Assembly: GCA_025937115.1 (NCBI GenBank)
Contig: JAICSB010000059.1
Coordinates: forward strand, 1-11,517
Length of the DNA stretch: 11,517 bases
Direction: 5' to 3'
Source of the DNA: Pseudonocardiaceae bacterium
GTDB lineage: Bacteria > Actinomycetota > Actinomycetes > Mycobacteriales > Pseudonocardiaceae
The notes below the pieces were generated by a model. It was not told the origin of the DNA and did no database searches. It worked only from the letters and a program-made list of their open reading frames with translations. Positions 6,232 to 11,517 of this stretch are shown in pieces. The translations under genes and the position numbers were made by a program. The first letter of the stretch is position 1; every line of letters begins with the position of its first letter.

Positions 6232-7551
6232 GTGGTGGAACTGACGTCCACAAGCGCTGCTTCGCGGCTGCCTCGCGAGGTGTGGGTCTTGGTCACAGTC
6301 AGTTTTGTGATCGCTCTCGGCTTCGGAATCGTCGCACCAGCGTTACCGGCCTTCGCTCGCAGCTTCGATGTCAGCGTCACCGCGGCCTCGATCGTGATCA
6401 GTGCTTTCGCGTTCATGCGGCTGGCGTTCGCGCCGATCAGTGGCAAGCTGGTGTCGGCACTCGGAGAACGGCCGGTTTACCTCTGGGGCATCATCGTAGT
6501 CGGTTTGTCGACCGGCGCATGCGCGTTCGCTGCGAATTACTGGCAGCTGCTGATATTGCGGTCGCTGGGCGGTGTCGGGTCGACCATGTTCACCGTCTCC
6601 GCGATCGCGCTGTTGATCCGACTCACCCCGCCTGCACTGCGCGGTCGGTCCACCAGCTTGTGGTCGAGCAGTTTCCTGCTCGGCGGCGTCACCGGCCCGT
6701 TGGTCGGCGGTGGGCTGATCGGCATCTCGCTGCGCACGCCCTTCGTGGTCTATGCGGTGGCGCTGTTCGTCGCCGCTGCCGTGGCTTGGCTGTTCTTGCG
6801 GCGCTCGCCGGTGGTCGGCGTGGTATCGGCCGCGGACATCTCGGTGCTGACAGTACGGGCGGCATTCGGCCACCCGGCGTACCGCGCCGCGCTGGCCTCG
6901 AACTTCGCCAATGGCTGGGCGGTCACCGGCGTGCGGGTCTCGCTGGTGCCGCTGTTCGTCGTCGAGGTGCTCCATCGCGCGGAGTCGCTGGCTGGGGTCG
7001 CGCTCTCGGTGTTCGCCGCGGGCACTGTGGCCGTATTGATGTTTTCCGGCAGGCTCGCGGATTCCCTCGGGCGCCGCCCACCCATGCTGATCGGGCTGGT
7101 CGTCACCGGTGGCGCGACGATCTGGCTAGGTTTCACCACAGGGGTGCCGCAGTTCCTGGCCGCCGCGCTGATCGCCGGGGCCGGCACCGGGCTGGTCACG
7201 CCCGCGCTGGGGGCCACGGTGGCCGACGTGATCGGCTCGCATGCCAAGGGCGGTCCGGCGCTCGCCGTTGCCCAGATGACCTCCGATATCGGCGCGATCC
7301 TCGGCCCGATCGCGACCGGACTACTCGCTGACAAGCTGTCTTACCCCGCGGCCTTCGTCCTGACCGGCAGCGTCTCGCTGCTTGCTGCGGTGGTCTGGCT
7401 GCGCTCGCCTGAGCCGCGTACCGCGATGGACTCAGCGCGCGCCGACCCCGATCAAGGCTCCGACCAGGTAGGTGGCGACCGCGGCGATCACGCCGAAGCC
7501 CACCTGGCGCAGCCCGCCCAGCCACCACGGGCGGGTGGTGAATCGGGATGA
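6232..7551 (+). CDS. MFS transporter, DHA1-type exporter
   Basis: The frame encodes 439 residues with about 12 hydrophobic segments within 1-393. MFS motif A appears after TM2 (GKLVSALGERP, 71-81) and in the second half (GRLADSLGRRP, 273-283). Motif C of drug:H+ antiporters is at 151-160 (GGVTGPLVGG) with a related GAILGP copy near 354-359. This is the pattern of 12-TM DHA1 proton-driven exporters; the substrate is unknown. Start: GTG 6232, or GTG 6235 immediately after it, with AGGA upstream. The last 39 residues (401-439) are hydrophilic (SARADPDQGSDQVGG) and lie wholly opposite the end of the minus-strand VIT gene. A normal transporter of this type would end near residue 395-400, so the tail probably arose by loss of a stop codon. 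Exporter family is confident; drug, metal or siderophore export is not decidable. Confidence 0.9.
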   Translation: MVELTSTSAASRLPREVWVLVTVSFVIALGFGIVAPALPAFARSFDVSVTAASIVISAFAFMRLAFAPISGKLVSALGERPVYLWGIIVVGLSTGACAFAANYWQLLILRSLGGVGSTMFTVSAIALLIRLTPPALRGRSTSLWSSSFLLGGVTGPLVGGGLIGISLRTPFVVYAVALFVAAAVAWLFLRRSPVVGVVSAADISVLTVRAAFGHPAYRAALASNFANGWAVTGVRVSLVPLFVVEVLHRAESLAGVALSVFAAGTVAVLMFSGRLADSLGRRPPMLIGLVVTGGATIWLGFTTGVPQFLAAALIAGAGTGLVTPALGATVADVIGSHAKGGPALAVAQMTSDIGAILGPIATGLLADKLSYPAAFVLTGSVSLLAAVVWLRSPEPRTAMDSARADPDQGSDQVGGDRGDHAEAHLAQPAQPPRAGGESG

Positions 7552-8145
7552 GAGGCCCCCGGCCACGAAAAGCCCACCCGAGCCGGCGGCAAGACCCGTC
7601 AACAGCGAGGTAAAGCCCAGCAGGTAGGGGATCAGCGGTACCAGCGCGCCGATCGCGAAGCAGAGGAACGACGAGCCGGCGGCGACCCACGGGGACGGTT
7701 GATCGTCGGGGTTGACGCCGAGTTCGTGATTGATGTGCACCCGGACGGCTAGCGACGGGTCGGCGTGCACCTCGGCTGCCACCCGCTTCGCGGTCTCGCG
7801 AGTCAGTCCCATCTGGACGTAGGAGCTGACCAGCTCCGCCTGCTCCGCGGCCGGATGCCGGCGCAGCTCGTCGCGTTCCACCTTGACCTCGGCCCGCACC
7901 TGGTCGTTCTGGGTCTCGACTGACGCATATTCGCCGAGTGCCATCGACAACGCGCCCGCCACCAGGCCGGCCATCCCGGTCAACACGATCAGATGAGCGC
8001 CCGCACCGCTGGCACCCACACCTGCGATCAACGCGATGTTGGTCACCAGACCGTCCATCGCGCCGAATACGGCCGGTCGAAGCCAGCCTCCGGATACGTC
8101 CTGGTGGACGTGCCCGATCTCATCACCCGGCTGGACAGCCATCAT
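7432..8145 (-). CDS. VIT1/CCC1-family Fe/Mn transporter
   Basis: The protein has 237 residues. It has the five-TM VIT layout: TM1 with FGAMDGLVTNIALIAGV (27-43), whose Asp31 matches the conserved TM1 aspartate of VIT1; TM2 with SMALGEYASVETQNDQ (67-82), the other family signature; a glutamate-rich helical cytoplasmic metal-binding stretch (about 83-140); then TM3-5 (153-236). Plant and yeast homologues load iron or manganese into vacuoles. Bacterial ones are predicted to export Fe2+/Mn2+ from the cytoplasm, protecting against overload. Start: ATG 8145, with a second ATG at 8142; GAGGTG lies 9 bases upstream on the minus strand. It is convergent with and overlaps the MFS gene, and divergent from the MauE-like gene. 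It complements the FTR1 importer about 4.6 kb away, but no shared operator was seen. Confidence 0.92.
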   Translation of the reverse strand: MMAVQPGDEIGHVHQDVSGGWLRPAVFGAMDGLVTNIALIAGVGASGAGAHLIVLTGMAGLVAGALSMALGEYASVETQNDQVRAEVKVERDELRRHPAAEQAELVSSYVQMGLTRETAKRVAAEVHADPSLAVRVHINHELGVNPDDQPSPWVAAGSSFLCFAIGALVPLIPYLLGFTSLLTGLAAGSGGLFVAGGLSSRFTTRPWWLGGLRQVGFGVIAAVATYLVGALIGVGAR

Positions 8146-8272
8146 TGATCACCGCACCTCAGCGACGCCCTCCCCGCTACGGTACGGAGTGCAGCGGGGC
8201 ACGGCGGTACTCAGGCTCGCCTCGCCATGGGCAGCCTCGCCTCGTCTCCGCGCGACTGGCTAGTCTGATCGG
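8146..8272. promoter_or_regulatory. Divergent promoter region, VIT gene / MauE-like gene
   Basis: For the plus strand, TAGTCT (8261-8266, TANNNT) ends 6 bases before GTG 8273, so the MauE-like mRNA is probably leaderless. For the minus strand, ACGGTA (8179-8184) reads TACCGT, a possible -10 of the VIT gene. An inverted repeat CCCCGCT (8172-8178) / AGCGGGG (8193-8199) surrounds that hexamer and could be an operator or an RNA hairpin. Confidence 0.4.
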
Positions 8273-8785
8273 GTGGCTCGCCTATCCCGCCCCGCCCTCG
8301 ATGGGCTGGGCACCGTGGTGCGACTTGGACTTGCCGCGGTGTTTCTGGTCTCCGGCGCACTCAAGGTCGTAGACCCGGCCCAGACCCGGATCGCGGTGCG
8401 CGCCTACGAACTGTTGCCACCGGACCTGGTCGGGCCGGTCGCCACCGCGTTGCCGTTGCTGGAGCTGGTACTGGGAACCCTGCTATTGGTAGGTGCATTC
8501 TCCCGGTGGGTAGCCCTGGCCGCGGCGGTACTGTTGGTAATACTGATGACTGCGGTGGCACAGGCCTGGGCTCGCGGATTGTCCATTGATTGCGGATGTT
8601 TCGGTGGTGGGGGAGCGGTGGCCAAGGGGGACACGCGCTACCCGCAGGAGCTGGCACGCGACGTCGGCACGTGGCTGCTGGCGTCGTGGCTGGTGGTGCG
8701 CCCCCGGACAGCGCTGAGCGTTGACGGGTGGCTGCGAGCGGATCCAGGCGCGCAGTGGCGCGCCGCCGGGAATCCAGTCAACTGA
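8273..8785 (+). CDS. MauE/DoxX-like redox-associated membrane protein
   Basis: The protein has 170 residues with four hydrophobic segments (about 14-30, 54-74, 79-98, 131-142). The opening RLGLAAVFLVSGALKVVDP is typical of the DoxX/MauE superfamily. IDCGCFGGGG puts two cysteines at 107 and 109, as in MauE-like proteins that accompany extracytoplasmic thioredoxins or DsbA proteins. MauE is needed for maturation of methylamine dehydrogenase, which has many disulphides; in actinobacteria such proteins are thought to pass electrons to or from a partner oxidoreductase. That fits the DsbA-like gene starting 17 bases after this stop. Start GTG 8273 follows directly from the putative transcription start; no Shine-Dalgarno sequence. 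The C-terminal tail (about 145-170) is hydrophilic. Family is confident; direction of electron flow is unknown. Confidence 0.87.
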   Translation: MARLSRPALDGLGTVVRLGLAAVFLVSGALKVVDPAQTRIAVRAYELLPPDLVGPVATALPLLELVLGTLLLVGAFSRWVALAAAVLLVILMTAVAQAWARGLSIDCGCFGGGGAVAKGDTRYPQELARDVGTWLLASWLVVRPRTALSVDGWLRADPGAQWRAAGNPVN

Positions 8786-8802
8786 GCAAGAAGGGACGTG
8801 TC

Positions 8803-9582
8803 GTGGGCGGCGGCGAGAAGGCCGAGGACAAGCGCAAGCGGCAGGCTGCGCAGGCGGTGACGGCGGCCCGGGGGGGCGGTGGAGGCAACCGCGGGATGAT
8901 CGCCGGGATCGCCATCGTGGTGGTGCTAGCAGTTGTCGTCGGGATTGGGCTATGGCTGCAGAACCGTAACAAGCCGGGTGCCTTACCGGTGGCGATTCCG
9001 GTCGCCGCTGCCGGCGTGCAGTATCCGGTTTCCGTGCAAGGCGACGCCATCGTGACCGGCAGCCCACCGGCGCCGACGACCATCGATGTCTACGAAGACT
9101 TCATGTGCCCGATCTGTGGGCAGTTCGAGAAGCTCTACCATCAGCGGCTCGCGCAAGCCGCTGCCGACGGCAAGGCCAAGGTCGTCTACCACCCGGTGGC
9201 CATCCTCGATGAGCTGTCGGTTCCGCCTGGGTACTCCACGCTCGCCGCCGGTGCGACCTACTGCGCCACCGACGCCGGTATCTTCCCTCGCTTCCACGAC
9301 AGCCTGTTCGCCGCGCAGCCCCCGGAGGGCGGTCACGGGTGGACCACCGCGCAACTCGAGCAGCTCGGTCACTCCCTGGGAGCTGGCGACGCCTTCGCGG
9401 CTTGTGTGCAGGCCGGTGCGAAGCAGCGGGTCGCCACCGCAACCGCGAACGCCAATCACTACATCAGCGGGCTGCGACCTGACCACCGATTCGGCACTCC
9501 GAGCGTCGTCGTCAACGGTGCGATCATCGACATCAGTGATGAAGGATGGTTGGACCAGGCGCTGAGCGCCAACCGACGCTGA
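8803..9582 (+). CDS. Membrane-anchored DsbA-like thiol oxidoreductase
   Basis: The protein has 259 residues from GTG 8803, which has AAGGGA 6-7 bases upstream; the frame is open back to 8728, but that part overlaps the preceding gene. A highly basic, Gly-rich cytoplasmic tail (1-30) precedes one TM segment (about 32-52, MIAGIAIVVVLAVVVGIGLW). The exported part is a DsbA/thioredoxin-like domain: TTIDVYEDFMCPICGQFEKL carries the CPIC active site at 102-105, and FGTPSVVVNG carries the expected cis-proline at 233. Two more cysteines (in TYCATD and AACVQAG) lie in the helical insert and may pair. It should form or exchange disulphides in exported proteins, resembling mycobacterial Rv2969c-type proteins by memory. 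It probably works with the MauE-like protein, in place of DsbB or VKOR. Confidence 0.9.
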   Translation: MGGGEKAEDKRKRQAAQAVTAARGGGGGNRGMIAGIAIVVVLAVVVGIGLWLQNRNKPGALPVAIPVAAAGVQYPVSVQGDAIVTGSPPAPTTIDVYEDFMCPICGQFEKLYHQRLAQAAADGKAKVVYHPVAILDELSVPPGYSTLAAGATYCATDAGIFPRFHDSLFAAQPPEGGHGWTTAQLEQLGHSLGAGDAFAACVQAGAKQRVATATANANHYISGLRPDHRFGTPSVVVNGAIIDISDEGWLDQALSANRR

Positions 9583-9662
9583 CTCAGGGTCCTGTTCGGG
9601 GATCATCGCCGGCCTCGTGTACCGTGACCAACGCGCCGCGGTGGGGCCGTGGTGATCGCTTC

Positions 9663-9735
9663 GGGGCTGTAGCGCAGCTGGTAGCGCACCGCACTGGCAG
9701 TGCGGGGGTCACGGGTTCGAGTCCCGTCAGCTCCA
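9663..9735 (+). tRNA. tRNA-Ala (anticodon GGC)
   Basis: A full 73-nt cloverleaf can be drawn. The acceptor stem GGGGCTG/CAGCTCC contains the G3.U70 wobble that identifies alanine tRNAs. The D stem is GCGC/GCGC; the anticodon stem CCGCA/TGCGG encloses loop CTGGCAG, so the anticodon is GGC and reads GCC. The T arm is ACGGG-TTCGAGT-CCCGT. The discriminator is A73 (9735). The genome continues CCG, so the CCA end is not encoded. A TANNNT -10 (TACCGT, 9620-9625) lies about 37 bases upstream. The tRNA 3' ends are common integration sites, but no repeat of this 3' end was found in the window. Confidence 0.97.
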
Positions 9736-9742
9736 CCGAGAA

Positions 9743-9767
9743 TGCCCGGGTCCCCAGTCACCGGGCA
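9743..9767. terminator. Terminator between tRNA-Ala and the sigma-factor gene
   Basis: TGCCCGG (9743-9749) and CCGGGCA (9761-9767) form a perfect 7-bp GC-rich stem with an 11-base loop. It lies 7 bases after the tRNA and 9 beyond the end of the convergent sigma gene, so it can serve both strands. Confidence 0.65.
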
Positions 9768-9776
9768 GGGTCGTGG

Positions 9777-10382
9777 TTATCGCCAGATTTCCTTTTCCGG
9801 CTTGGGTTTGTCGAGTTGGTCTCGAAGTTGTTGTAGGCCTCGCGTTCGAGTGGGGCCGATTGCGCCGAGCGGGATTCCGATGGCTTGAGCGATCTCGGCG
9901 TAGGGGCGGGAATTCTCGGCGAACAGTGCTCGCAGTAAGGTGCGTTGGCGGGGTGACAAGTCGTCGACGTGTTTCCATAACCTGCGTGTGCTGTCGGTCT
10001 CGATGATGCGCTGTTCAGGTCCCGCTGATGGGTCGGCGACAGCCTCTAAACCCGATTCAAAGAGGTTCGAGGTGGGCGCGACATGGCGCAGGATGCGTAG
10101 GCATTCGCGGCGGGCGGTGGTCGCGAGCCACCCGCCCAGCCGCGCTGGATGCCGCACTTGGTGAGCGTTTTCGGCCAGCCGTAGCCAGGTTGTCTGCACC
10201 GCGTCGAGTGTGTCGGCGTCTTGCATCCGAAACGCTCGCACCGTTGCGGACACGAGCGTGCCGTACCGGCGAAGGATTTCTTCCCAGGCTGTTGAATCTC
10301 CGTTGCCGACGCGTGGTAGCAGGTCAGCGATGTTGGTCGTGGCATCGGTGGGGGCATCACTGATGGTGGTACCAGTTGCCAT
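9777..10382 (-). CDS. ECF-like sigma-70 family sigma factor
   Basis: The protein has 201 residues from ATG 10382 (AAGGAA about 10 bases upstream). A GTG at 10433 would add 17 residues and start 3 bases after the microprotein stop; it has no Shine-Dalgarno sequence. Region 2 (about 22-100) has the ECF pattern: RVGNGDSTAWEEILRRYGTL, then DADTLDAVQTTWLRLAENA, the core-binding and -10 recognising helices, and RLGGWLATTARRECLRILR. A linker with PEQRI precedes region 4 (about 142-190), LSPRQRTLLRALFAE followed by helix-turn-helix YAEIAQAIGIPLGAIGPTRTRGLQQLR. Sigma factors of this type direct RNA polymerase to a small regulon. No anti-sigma gene is adjacent; the upstream partners are a 45-residue microprotein and an 80-residue membrane protein. 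It is the promoter-distal gene of that operon. Family call is confident; ECF group and regulon are unknown. Confidence 0.88.
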   Translation of the reverse strand: MATGTTISDAPTDATTNIADLLPRVGNGDSTAWEEILRRYGTLVSATVRAFRMQDADTLDAVQTTWLRLAENAHQVRHPARLGGWLATTARRECLRILRHVAPTSNLFESGLEAVADPSAGPEQRIIETDSTRRLWKHVDDLSPRQRTLLRALFAENSRPYAEIAQAIGIPLGAIGPTRTRGLQQLRDQLDKPKPEKEIWR

Positions 10383-10436
10383 TGGTCTCGCGTTCCTTTG
10401 TGAGCTGTGGGACTGAGCTGGTGTTGAGACCACCGC

Positions 10437-10574
10437 TCACCAAGGCTGCGGATGACCCTTGGTCCGCAGCCGAGGCGGGACGGTCCAACTAGGCCCGTGA
10501 TTGATCTCATCGGCGGCAGCGGTGATTCCTTTGGCCACTGCGGCGACGACGTCACGCCAACTGAGGGCAGTCAT
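10437..10574 (-). CDS. 45-residue microprotein upstream of the sigma factor
   Basis: This is a short frame starting at ATG 10574, with AAGGGA 7 bases upstream, and ending at TGA 10439-10437. It encodes a predicted amphipathic helix (WRDVVAAVAKGITAAADEIN, 6-25) and a Pro/Arg/Trp-rich tail (PSWTVPPRLRTKGHPQPW). Three tryptophans occur (6, 30, 45). The good ribosome site and conventional codon use support it as real, although the frame stays open upstream to 10952 without a better start. It lies 54 bases before the sigma start and 86 after the membrane-protein stop. It could be a sigma-regulating peptide or a leader peptide, because its 3' end forms a strong hairpin. No family is recognised. Confidence 0.6.
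   Translation of the reverse strand: MTALSWRDVVAAVAKGITAAADEINHGPSWTVPPRLRTKGHPQPW
10444..10471 (-). promoter_or_regulatory. Hairpin in the microprotein 3' end, possible attenuator
   Basis: On the minus strand GGCTGCGGA (10471-10463) pairs perfectly with TCCGCAGCC (10452-10444), a 9-bp stem with a 10-base loop. A competing pairing CCAAGG (10462-10457) / CCTTGG (10445-10440) uses the loop and the right arm. The stop codon of the microprotein follows directly, 62 bases before the sigma start. Confidence 0.5.
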
Positions 10575-10580
10575 GGGCAG

Positions 10581-10596
10581 GTCCCTTAAGCGGGAC
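10581..10596 (-). promoter_or_regulatory. Hairpin enclosing the microprotein ribosome site
   Basis: In the mRNA GTCCC (10596-10592) can pair with GGGAC (10585-10581) across a 6-base loop. The right arm contains most of the AAGGGA Shine-Dalgarno sequence of the microprotein, so the stem would hide it. It is only 5 bp, so it may be weak or incidental. Confidence 0.35.
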
Positions 10597-10660
10597 AGCG
10601 CCGGCTGGCTAGCATTGCTCTTCACCTTCGGCGTGCGGCTCGACACCGCTGCCACACCCG

Positions 10661-10903
10661 TTACCTGCCAACGGCAACGTATGACTCTCCGGTGGGATGT
10701 CCCTGGCTGATCGCGCGAGGATGATTTCTTCTCGCCAGGATCTTGTCTTGCTCCGCCAGGGTCTCCTCTAGCTCGTGGAGTTCTCGTACCCGTTGCGCGA
10801 TCCGCCGATACTGGTGGTTGACGGCGTGAGTGTGCAGGCCTGATCCGATCAACGCACCGAGGGTGAACAACAGAGCTGCCAACAGGAACATGATGTTGAT
10901 CAT
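10661..10903 (-). CDS. Small membrane protein with coiled-coil tail (80 residues)
   Basis: ATG 10903 follows AGGAGG by 8 bases, an excellent ribosome site; GTG codons at 10912 and 10909 in the same frame are too close to it. One strongly hydrophobic segment (about 3-25, INIMFLLAALLFTLGALIGSGL) is followed by HTHAVNHQ and a charged heptad-like helix (about 30-60, RIAQRVRELHELEETLAEQDKILARR). The C-terminal tail is polar. It should be a single-pass membrane protein with a coiled coil that could bind a partner or itself. It is the first gene of the minus-strand operon that ends with the sigma factor, so it might sense an envelope signal or tether the sigma factor. It lacks the HxxxCxxC anti-sigma zinc motif, so a standard ZAS anti-sigma factor is not supported. 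No family recognised. Confidence 0.72.
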   Translation of the reverse strand: MINIMFLLAALLFTLGALIGSGLHTHAVNHQYRRIAQRVRELHELEETLAEQDKILARRNHPRAISQGHPTGESYVAVGR

Positions 10904-10922
10904 CTTCACCACCTCCTGTCCG

Positions 10923-10952
10923 AGTGTATACGTATACGTCTACATCTAACAA
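10923..10952 (-). promoter_or_regulatory. Promoter of the membrane protein-microprotein-sigma operon
   Basis: On the minus strand, TTGTTA (10952-10947) and TACACT (10928-10923, TANNNT) are 18 bases apart; TATACA two bases earlier (spacing 16) is an alternative -10. Transcription would begin about 7 bases later, just before AGGAGG, giving a very short leader. Confidence 0.5.
10926..10937. promoter_or_regulatory. Perfect 12-bp palindrome GTATACGTATAC (likely operator)
   Basis: The palindrome covers the spacer and -10 of the minus-strand promoter, a place where a bound dimer would block RNA polymerase. GTAT/ATAC half-sites recur in the promoter of the nearby RHH gene. Confidence 0.5.
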
Positions 10953-11129
10953 GCTCGGCGATGGCGTGGTTTAGCGCGAGGAGTCAGGCGACGGCGAGGT
11001 CACCCCTGCTGGGCAGTCGACGTGGCTCCGGCGCATCGAGGCAGGACGTCGGTGCGGCGCGCGAGCGGGGTACAGGCTGAGCGAGGATCGCCGAAACCGA
11101 CGTAGGGGTGTTCACGTAAAACAGCAACG
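10953..11129. other. Intergenic stretch without a supported gene
   Basis: This is the left part of the region between the divergent minus-strand operon and the RHH gene. A GTG-started minus-strand frame of 43 codons (11115-10984) exists but has no ribosome site or recognisable motif. Together with the promoter and leader to 11220 the gap is about 270 bases. Nothing else is recognised in it. Confidence 0.4.
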
Positions 11130-11158
11130 TTGACGTATAGGTCATACAACGCTAAGCT
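11130..11158 (+). promoter_or_regulatory. Sigma-A-type promoter of the RHH gene
   Basis: TTGACG (11130-11135) and TAAGCT (11153-11158) are separated by exactly 17 bases, the best core promoter in the window. Transcription would begin near 11165, leaving a leader of about 55 bases. Confidence 0.65.
11135..11147. promoter_or_regulatory. GTAT-N5-ATAC inverted repeat inside the promoter spacer
   Basis: GTAT (11135-11138) and ATAC (11144-11147) flank AGGTC, filling most of the spacer between -35 and -10. Placement in the core promoter suggests a repressor site; autoregulation by the RHH protein is the simplest guess. Confidence 0.4.
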
Positions 11159-11220
11159 TGGACACCTAGGCATGTAATGGGACGTAACCGGGTGTCTCGA
11201 CCAGGCGGAGGGGAGATCCA

Positions 11221-11493
11221 ATGGCCAGCGAGTCTTCTCCCATTTGCTTCCGCGTGCCAGCGGACGAGCGATCTCTGCTCGAAGTGGTCGCACGGCACCA
11301 GGGGCAAACACTCTCCGCCTTCGTTCGGGACGCGGTGACCCGTGTCGCCCAGGGCCTGATCGATGAGTACGGAGCTGAGGCGGTATTTAAGACGTTCGAG
11401 ACCAGCGAGACCCGACGAGCGGAAGAGACCAGAGCGCGGGTGAACGAGTTCCGCGACCGCCTGCTCTCTCAGCACCGTGGATCATCTGACTGA
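11221..11493 (+). CDS. Ribbon-helix-helix (RHH) regulator, antitoxin-like
   Basis: The protein has 90 residues from ATG 11221, with GGAGGGGAG just upstream. The N-terminal half is a ribbon-helix-helix unit: strand ICFRVPADER (8-17), helix RSLLEVVARHQG (17-28), turn, and helix LSAFVRDAVTRVAQGLI (30-46). This resembles DUF1778/CopG-type antitoxins (VSPEEKxLIERAAxxxGxSLSDFVxxA). The C-terminal half (about 47-90) is charged and helical (TSETRRAEETRARVNEFRDRLL), as in antitoxin toxin-binding tails. Such proteins bind DNA as dimers and repress their own operon. A Shine-Dalgarno sequence at the window edge implies a second gene downstream, as in an antitoxin-toxin pair, but that gene is not visible. 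RHH call is good; TA membership is inferred. Confidence 0.78.
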   Translation: MASESSPICFRVPADERSLLEVVARHQGQTLSAFVRDAVTRVAQGLIDEYGAEAVFKTFETSETRRAEETRARVNEFRDRLLSQHRGSSD

Positions 11494-11506
11494 ATCTTGC
11501 ATGACC

Positions 11507-11512
11507 CGGAGG
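11507..11512 (+). promoter_or_regulatory. Ribosome binding site of a gene beyond the window
   Basis: CGGAGG lies 13 bases after the RHH stop; with usual spacing a start codon would fall just past 11517. Alternatively ATG 11501 (MTRRR...) is the start, but it has no ribosome site. Confidence 0.45.
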
Positions 11513-11517
11513 CGACA

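Noticed and set aside
10383..10432. TGGTCTC/GAGACCA inverted repeat before the sigma start
   Set aside because: Only 7-bp arms 36 bases apart; could be chance, and no promoter or terminator features accompany it.
10984..11115. 43-codon minus-strand frame
   Set aside because: GTG start without a ribosome site, low-complexity Pro/Arg content and no recognisable motif.

Overview
The window looks like a piece of a high-GC actinobacterial chromosome, most likely from the Mycobacteriales (Mycobacterium or a close relative). Reasons: high GC in coding regions, frequent GTG starts, TANNNT -10 elements with two candidate leaderless genes, a resuscitation-promoting factor (Rpf) domain of mycobacterial type, and a cytochrome P450 relic. 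No species call is made.

Layout, left to right. (1) 1-936: the 3' end of a HicB-like antitoxin gene (+); a decayed cytochrome P450 N-terminus on the minus strand, with one frameshift and cut off next to the hicB stop; a 57-bp inverted-repeat element; and an intact cutA. (2) 937-5343: a four-gene operon, apparently for iron. It encodes a small lipoprotein, an FTR1-family iron permease with its own exported N-terminal domain, a hydantoinase/oxoprolinase (HyuA-like) ASKHA ATPase without its usual HyuB partner, and a small membrane-anchored helical protein. The first three genes overlap or nearly touch and the last follows after 2 bases. Two DtxR/IdeR-like half-boxes lie upstream. (3) 5344-6155: an AT-richer leader and a secreted Rpf-LysM peptidoglycan hydrolase, followed by a hairpin. 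(4) 6156-8145: a DHA1-type MFS exporter convergent with a VIT1/CCC1-family Fe/Mn transporter; the two frames overlap by 120 bp. (5) 8146-9582: a MauE/DoxX-like membrane protein and a membrane-anchored DsbA-like CXXC oxidoreductase, a likely extracytoplasmic thiol-redox pair. (6) 9663-9767: tRNA-Ala(GGC) and a terminator. (7) 9777-10952, minus strand: a short operon reading toward the tRNA: an 80-residue TM plus coiled-coil protein, a 45-residue microprotein, then an ECF-like sigma factor. RNA hairpins sit at both ends of the microprotein gene. (8) 10953-11517: an intergenic stretch with a well-formed sigma-A-type promoter, then a ribbon-helix-helix (RHH) regulator/antitoxin-like gene. A Shine-Dalgarno sequence at the window edge points to another gene just outside.

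Two parts deserve most attention. One is the iron operon, where FTR1 is paired with a HyuA-like ATPase and extra helical surface proteins instead of EfeO/EfeB. The other is the right end, where two divergent promoters each carry a GTAT/ATAC palindrome inside the core promoter. That suggests one regulator, possibly the RHH protein, controls both itself and the microprotein-sigma operon. Functions beyond family level are inference.
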